Positions 60,732-64,000 of a stretch of DNA of 64,000 nt are shown one piece after another. Both the position numbers and the translations under genes were made by a program. The notes under the pieces were generated by a model. The model did not search any database, was not told the origin of the DNA, and saw nothing but the letters and a program-made list of their open reading frames with translations. Each line of letters starts with the position of its first letter. The first letter of the stretch is position 1. This stretch comes from Syntrophotalea acetylenica (GTDB lineage: Bacteria > Desulfobacterota > Desulfuromonadia > Desulfuromonadales > Syntrophotaleaceae), in the NCBI RefSeq assembly GCF_001888165.1, contig NZ_CP015455.1:2040001-2104000 (forward strand). Reading direction: 5' to 3'.

Positions 60732-62408
60732 ATGTTTACCGTCCGTTTTCTCCCCGGCCTGCAGTCCGTGGCCGTCGCCCCGGGCACCACCATTCTCGAG
60801 GCAGCCCGCCGGGCAGGCGTCATGCTCGAATCGCCCTGCAACGGGGTCGGCACCTGCGGCAAATGCACGGTGCGCCTTGATGTCGAATCATTGTGGCAGG
60901 TGAACATCCGGGGCGCCCGCCCCGCCCCCCACGGCGCCGCCGGCCCGGTCGAGATTCTGTCCTGCCAGGCGGAGGTGCATGGCGACGTCACCGTGGAAAT
61001 CCCGACCGGCGAACAGCACGACACCCTCCAGGTGCTGAGCCACGGCGAGGCCGGCGCCATCGAGCTGGCCCCCTGCATCCGCAAGGTCTACCTGGAAGAA
61101 AAGCAGGCCACCAGCGTGTTCGCAGGGGAACGGCTGCTGGCCACCGAGGCGGGGGACACGCGCCCCCATCATGCCGGCATGGTGGTCGACATCGGCACCA
61201 CCACCTTGGTTGCCGCCCTCGTCGATCTTACCAGCGGACGGGAAATCGCCACAGCCGCGGCCCTCAACCCCCAGAGCCGCCAGGCTCAGGACGTGCTCTC
61301 GCGCATCCACTTCGCCTCCGAAGAAACCGGCCTGCAGACCATGCACGCGGACCTGGTCGAGGAGATCAACCGGCTGACCGCGGACCTGTCGCGGCAGTCG
61401 GGGCTGGACAGCCGCCACATCTACGAGATTGTCTACAGCGGCAACACCTGCATGCTTCACCTGGCCACCGGCACCAGCCCCGCTTCCCTGGGGCGCTACC
61501 CCTACACCCCGCTCCTGCGTGGCAGCCAGCATGTGACCGCCGCAGGGCAGGGGCTGCATATTGCGGACAGCGGCCTGATCTACCTGCCGCCAGTCATCTC
61601 TGGCTATGTCGGAGCCGACCTGACTTCCGGCATTGTTGCCACCGGCCTCCATCGGCGCGAAGGCACCACCCTGCTGGTGGACATCGGCACCAACGGCGAG
61701 ATGATCCTGGCCCGCAACGGCGAACTGCGCGCCACCTCCACCGCTGCCGGACCCGCCTTCGAAGGCATGAACATCTCCTGCGGCATGCGTGCCAGCCGGG
61801 GCGCCGTGGAATACTTCGCCGTGGACGGTGACGGCAGCCTGACCATCCGCACTATCGGCAACGCCAGAGCGACCGGCCTGTGCGGCAGCGGTCTGCTCGA
61901 TATCGTCGGCGAGCTGGTCGCGCACGGCGTCATCGGCGGCAACGGCCGGTTCCTCGCCCCCGACCGTGCGCCCCACCTGCCCGTTTCCCTCCTGGAAAGG
62001 CTGGTCCCGCGCGAAGGCAAAACTGCCTTTCAGGTGACTGAAGACGTGTTTCTTTCGCAGAAGGATATCCGCCAGGTGCAGCTGGCCAAGGGAGCGATCC
62101 GGGCCGGCATCGAATTCTTGCTGCAGAACAGCGGCATAGCTGCCGTGCAGGTGGACCGGGTGCTGATCGCCGGTTCCTTCGGCTACCATCTGCAGGAACA
62201 AAGCCTGCTCAACCTCGGGCTGCTGCCCAGGGAATTCGCCGGCAGAGTCGACTTCGTCGGCAACACCTCGAAAACCGGTGGCCAGGCCCTGCTGCTCAAC
62301 CAAAACCTGCGCAATGAAATGACCGCCCTGGTCTCGGCTGTCGAAGTCATCGAACTGGCCAATTTTCCGGACTTCGACCGGGTTTTCGTGAAATGCCTCG
62401 GCTTCTGA
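60732..62408 (+). CDS. Corrinoid-activating 2Fe-2S/ASKHA protein (RACE type)
   Basis: A 558-residue reductive activator of corrinoid enzymes: an N-terminal plant-type 2Fe-2S ferredoxin domain with 'SPCNGVGTCGKCTV' (about residues 36-49) and a later 'LSCQAEV', a linker, then an ASKHA ATPase domain with 'VVDIGTTTLVAALVDL', 'VYSGNTCMLHLATG', 'LLVDIGTNGEMILA', 'SGLLDIVGELVAHGVI' and 'IAGSFGYHL'. It rereduces accidentally oxidised Co(II) to Co(I). It pairs naturally with the corrinoid protein at 54728. Confidence 0.93.
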   Translation: MFTVRFLPGLQSVAVAPGTTILEAARRAGVMLESPCNGVGTCGKCTVRLDVESLWQVNIRGARPAPHGAAGPVEILSCQAEVHGDVTVEIPTGEQHDTLQVLSHGEAGAIELAPCIRKVYLEEKQATSVFAGERLLATEAGDTRPHHAGMVVDIGTTTLVAALVDLTSGREIATAAALNPQSRQAQDVLSRIHFASEETGLQTMHADLVEEINRLTADLSRQSGLDSRHIYEIVYSGNTCMLHLATGTSPASLGRYPYTPLLRGSQHVTAAGQGLHIADSGLIYLPPVISGYVGADLTSGIVATGLHRREGTTLLVDIGTNGEMILARNGELRATSTAAGPAFEGMNISCGMRASRGAVEYFAVDGDGSLTIRTIGNARATGLCGSGLLDIVGELVAHGVIGGNGRFLAPDRAPHLPVSLLERLVPREGKTAFQVTEDVFLSQKDIRQVQLAKGAIRAGIEFLLQNSGIAAVQVDRVLIAGSFGYHLQEQSLLNLGLLPREFAGRVDFVGNTSKTGGQALLLNQNLRNEMTALVSAVEVIELANFPDFDRVFVKCLGF

Positions 62409-62443
62409 TCCCGGCAATGGACAGCGAACCACGAGAAGAGCCC

Positions 62444-63142
62444 ATGCGGCTGGGCGTCATTGCCTGCACCGCCCTCAAGCCCGAACTCGAGCGCCTGCTG
62501 GCGCCGCTACCGGAGGTGAGCCGGGTCATCTACCTCGAAGCCGCCCTGCACAACCATCCGCAAAACATGCGGCAGCGGCTCAAGGCGGAGATCCGCGCCC
62601 TGGCGCCCCTGGTGGACGCGATCTTCCTCGGCTACGGCTTCTGCCGCTCCCTGCGCGGCTTGGAGCGTGAATTCGACGTGCCCGTCATCCTGCCGCAAAT
62701 CGACGACTGCATCTCGTTGCTGCTGACCCCGCAGCGCCACGCCGAGGAAATCCGCCGCGAGGCCGGCACCTGGTTCATGCCGCCCGGCTACGCCGAGGTA
62801 AGCGCCCAGATGGTGATCGAGGCTCTCAACCTGGACCGCCTCGCCCGCCACGGCAAGGACCCCATGGCCATGGCGCGGCGTCTGTTCACCCATTACCGGC
62901 GGGGGCTCTTCATCGACACCGGCGTGGGCGACCGACAGGCGCTGCTGGCCGGAGCGCGTCGATTCTGCGAGGACTTCAACCTCACCCTCGAAACCACCAC
63001 GGCCAATACCCGCTTGCTGGAATTCTGGCTGGGCAAGGCCCGAGCGGCGGCCGCTCAGGCGGCCAAAGGTCGCCGCGCCGGACAAAGTGCAGCTGGAAAA
63101 GATGGGCCGGCCCTGCCGGGCGTCGGCGACGTTTCATTCTGA
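62444..63142 (+). CDS. DUF1638 protein
   Basis: A 232-residue soluble protein: 'RLGVIACTALKPELERLL' at the start, 'VDAIFLGYGFCRSLRGLE' (about residues 59-76), 'DDCISLLLTPQRH' and 'TWFMPPGYAE'. DUF1638 genes often accompany corrinoid methyltransferase (MttB-like) clusters; the function is unknown, and the conserved Cys residues suggest metal or cofactor binding. The ATG at 62444 is chosen because homologues begin at this point and GAGAAGAG lies upstream; an ATG at 62393 overlapping the previous gene is possible. The C terminus is Ala/Gly-rich and poorly conserved. Confidence 0.85.
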   Translation: MRLGVIACTALKPELERLLAPLPEVSRVIYLEAALHNHPQNMRQRLKAEIRALAPLVDAIFLGYGFCRSLRGLEREFDVPVILPQIDDCISLLLTPQRHAEEIRREAGTWFMPPGYAEVSAQMVIEALNLDRLARHGKDPMAMARRLFTHYRRGLFIDTGVGDRQALLAGARRFCEDFNLTLETTTANTRLLEFWLGKARAAAAQAAKGRRAGQSAAGKDGPALPGVGDVSF

Positions 63143-63172
63143 TGGCATGGATTCAAAGGAGGAGATGGACCG

Positions 63173-64000
63173 ATGTGGCGCAAAAAAGGCATGGCCTGGG
63201 TCTACCTGGCCGGCGTATTGCTGGCCATCCGGTGGCTGGCCAATCATTTCATCACGGACCGACTGCTGCAAGACAAGGTGGCGCTGTTTTACCTGGCGGC
63301 CATATTTCTCGGCAGTCTGGTCATCGTCGGCGGTCGAAAAGGCCTGAAAACGATCGTCACCCTGTCGGTGACGGTCCTGCTCATCCTCAAGGTGCTGCTA
63401 CCCCTGATCCTGGCGGGATACAACCCGGCCCTGGTCGCCATCCTGACCTGCGAGGTCATCACCGTCATGGCCCTGCTGTTCGTAAGCGGCTTCAACCACA
63501 AGACCCTGGCCGCCATTATCGGAACCAGCGGCGGCATAGGCGTCGCGGGCTTGCTGGCCTTTGCCATCGGTTCCATGGCCCACCTCACCGGCCTGGGCAA
63601 CGACGAAGCCATCCATTTGATCCTCTATAGCCGCAACCTCGATTTCAGGGGACTGCTGTTCGCGGGCATCATCATCGGCGCCATGGGAGCCGTTATGGAT
63701 GTGGGTATTTCCATATCCTCGTCCATCCACGAAATCAGGACCACCAACCCCGGCATGGCGACGGGCAGCCTGGTGAGTGCGGGCATGAATGTCGGGCGGG
63801 ACATCATGGGCACCATGTCGAACACCCTGATACTTGCCTATGTCGGCAGCAGCCTCAACCTGCTGCTTTTGTTCACCACCTACGATATCCCCCTGAACGA
63901 AATCATCGGACGCGACAACCTCGCCGCGGAAATCGTCCGGGCCCTGGCCGGCAGCGTCGGGCTCATTGCCACCATTCCCATTACCGCTCTCACGGCGGGA
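63173..64000 (+). CDS. YibE/F family membrane protein (5' part)
   Basis: The frame is open from ATG 63173 to the end of the window (276 codons). AAAGGAGGAGA is just upstream. It encodes about seven hydrophobic segments with the YibE/F pattern: 'GRKGLKTIVTLSVTVLLILKVLLP' (in part), 'GAMGAVMDVGISISSSIHEI', 'GMNVGRDIMGTMSNTLILAYVGSSL'. The function is unknown; the family is often beside amino-acid or amine metabolism genes. It probably is the membrane partner at the end of the demethylation cluster. Confidence 0.88.
   Translation, partial: MWRKKGMAWVYLAGVLLAIRWLANHFITDRLLQDKVALFYLAAIFLGSLVIVGGRKGLKTIVTLSVTVLLILKVLLPLILAGYNPALVAILTCEVITVMALLFVSGFNHKTLAAIIGTSGGIGVAGLLAFAIGSMAHLTGLGNDEAIHLILYSRNLDFRGLLFAGIIIGAMGAVMDVGISISSSIHEIRTTNPGMATGSLVSAGMNVGRDIMGTMSNTLILAYVGSSLNLLLLFTTYDIPLNEIIGRDNLAAEIVRALAGSVGLIATIPITALTAG

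Noticed and set aside
60888-62432. 514-codon minus-strand frame over the RACE gene
   Set aside because: Antisense shadow; the plus strand has clear 2Fe-2S and ASKHA motifs.
1-64000. CRISPR arrays, tRNA and rRNA genes
   Set aside because: No regularly spaced 24-40-bp repeats and no tRNA cloverleaf or rRNA stretch were recognised. Small tRNAs cannot be wholly excluded without a covariance search.

Overview
The window looks like a chromosome segment of a GC-rich, motile, anaerobic member of the Desulfuromonadia (Geobacter/Desulfuromonas/Pelobacter relatives). The grounds are the fliGHIJ-fliK-flgD-flgE flagellar order, two GEMM riboswitches very like the Geobacter type, a fused-alpha/gamma 2-oxoacid:ferredoxin oxidoreductase, a yedF-cysteine desulfurase-DUF3343 selenium/sulfur cluster, a probable selenocysteine thioredoxin-fold protein, and a corrinoid/double-cubane anaerobic enzyme cluster. 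No rRNA or tRNA was recognised, so the genus is an inference.

Layout. 1-8.06 kb: end of fliG, then fliH, fliI, fliJ, a MotE-like gene, fliK, flgD, a small flagellar operon protein and flgE, closed by a strong terminator. 8.25-13.3 kb: a membrane-lipid operon (DUF2177, DUF1295, hydrophobic protein, FAD oxidoreductase, DUF1365, cyclopropane fatty acid synthase). Two of its genes are interrupted by single-base frameshifts. 13.3-31.7 kb: an accessory region of single cargo genes separated by wreckage. The cargo includes a toxin-antitoxin pair, a serine resolvase, an epoxide hydrolase-like enzyme, an outer-membrane barrel, an NHLP-like small protein, a MATE pump, an old yellow enzyme with its TetR regulator, a PD-(D/E)XK protein, an SDR, a YhdH/AcuI-like reductase, the selenoprotein, OsmC, a MerR regulator with a stand-alone copy of its effector domain, a fungal-type cytosine deaminase and a ThDP enzyme. 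The wreckage includes remnants of M48 peptidase, XamI-like endonuclease, IS1595 transposase, efflux genes, AdhE, the resolvase, an SDR and a group II intron, plus a dispersed 176-bp repeat.

31.8-43.9 kb: an apparently undescribed exported-protein locus. A GEMM riboswitch with an overlapping terminator precedes six genes for exported proteins: an unknown secreted protein, a phospholipase B-like Ntn hydrolase, a DUF1254/DUF1214 protein, a lipoprotein amino-acid racemase truncated by a recombination scar, a beta-propeller, and a paralogue of the first protein. A second GEMM riboswitch precedes a secreted subtilisin-like protease. The two aptamers appear to differ at the nucleotide that separates c-di-GMP from cGAMP recognition.

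43.9-49.2 kb: korAB on the minus strand, then yedF, a cysteine desulfurase-like gene and DUF3343. 49.5-64 kb: one co-directional cluster with two NitT/TauA-type ABC importers, a BadF-type ATPase with a double-cubane-cluster reductase, a corrinoid protein, two UroD-type methyltransferases, a corrinoid-reactivating ASKHA/2Fe-2S protein, DUF1638 and a YibE/F membrane protein that runs off the window. The simplest reading is import plus corrinoid-dependent demethylation of an unidentified methylated substrate, with ATP-driven low-potential electron supply.
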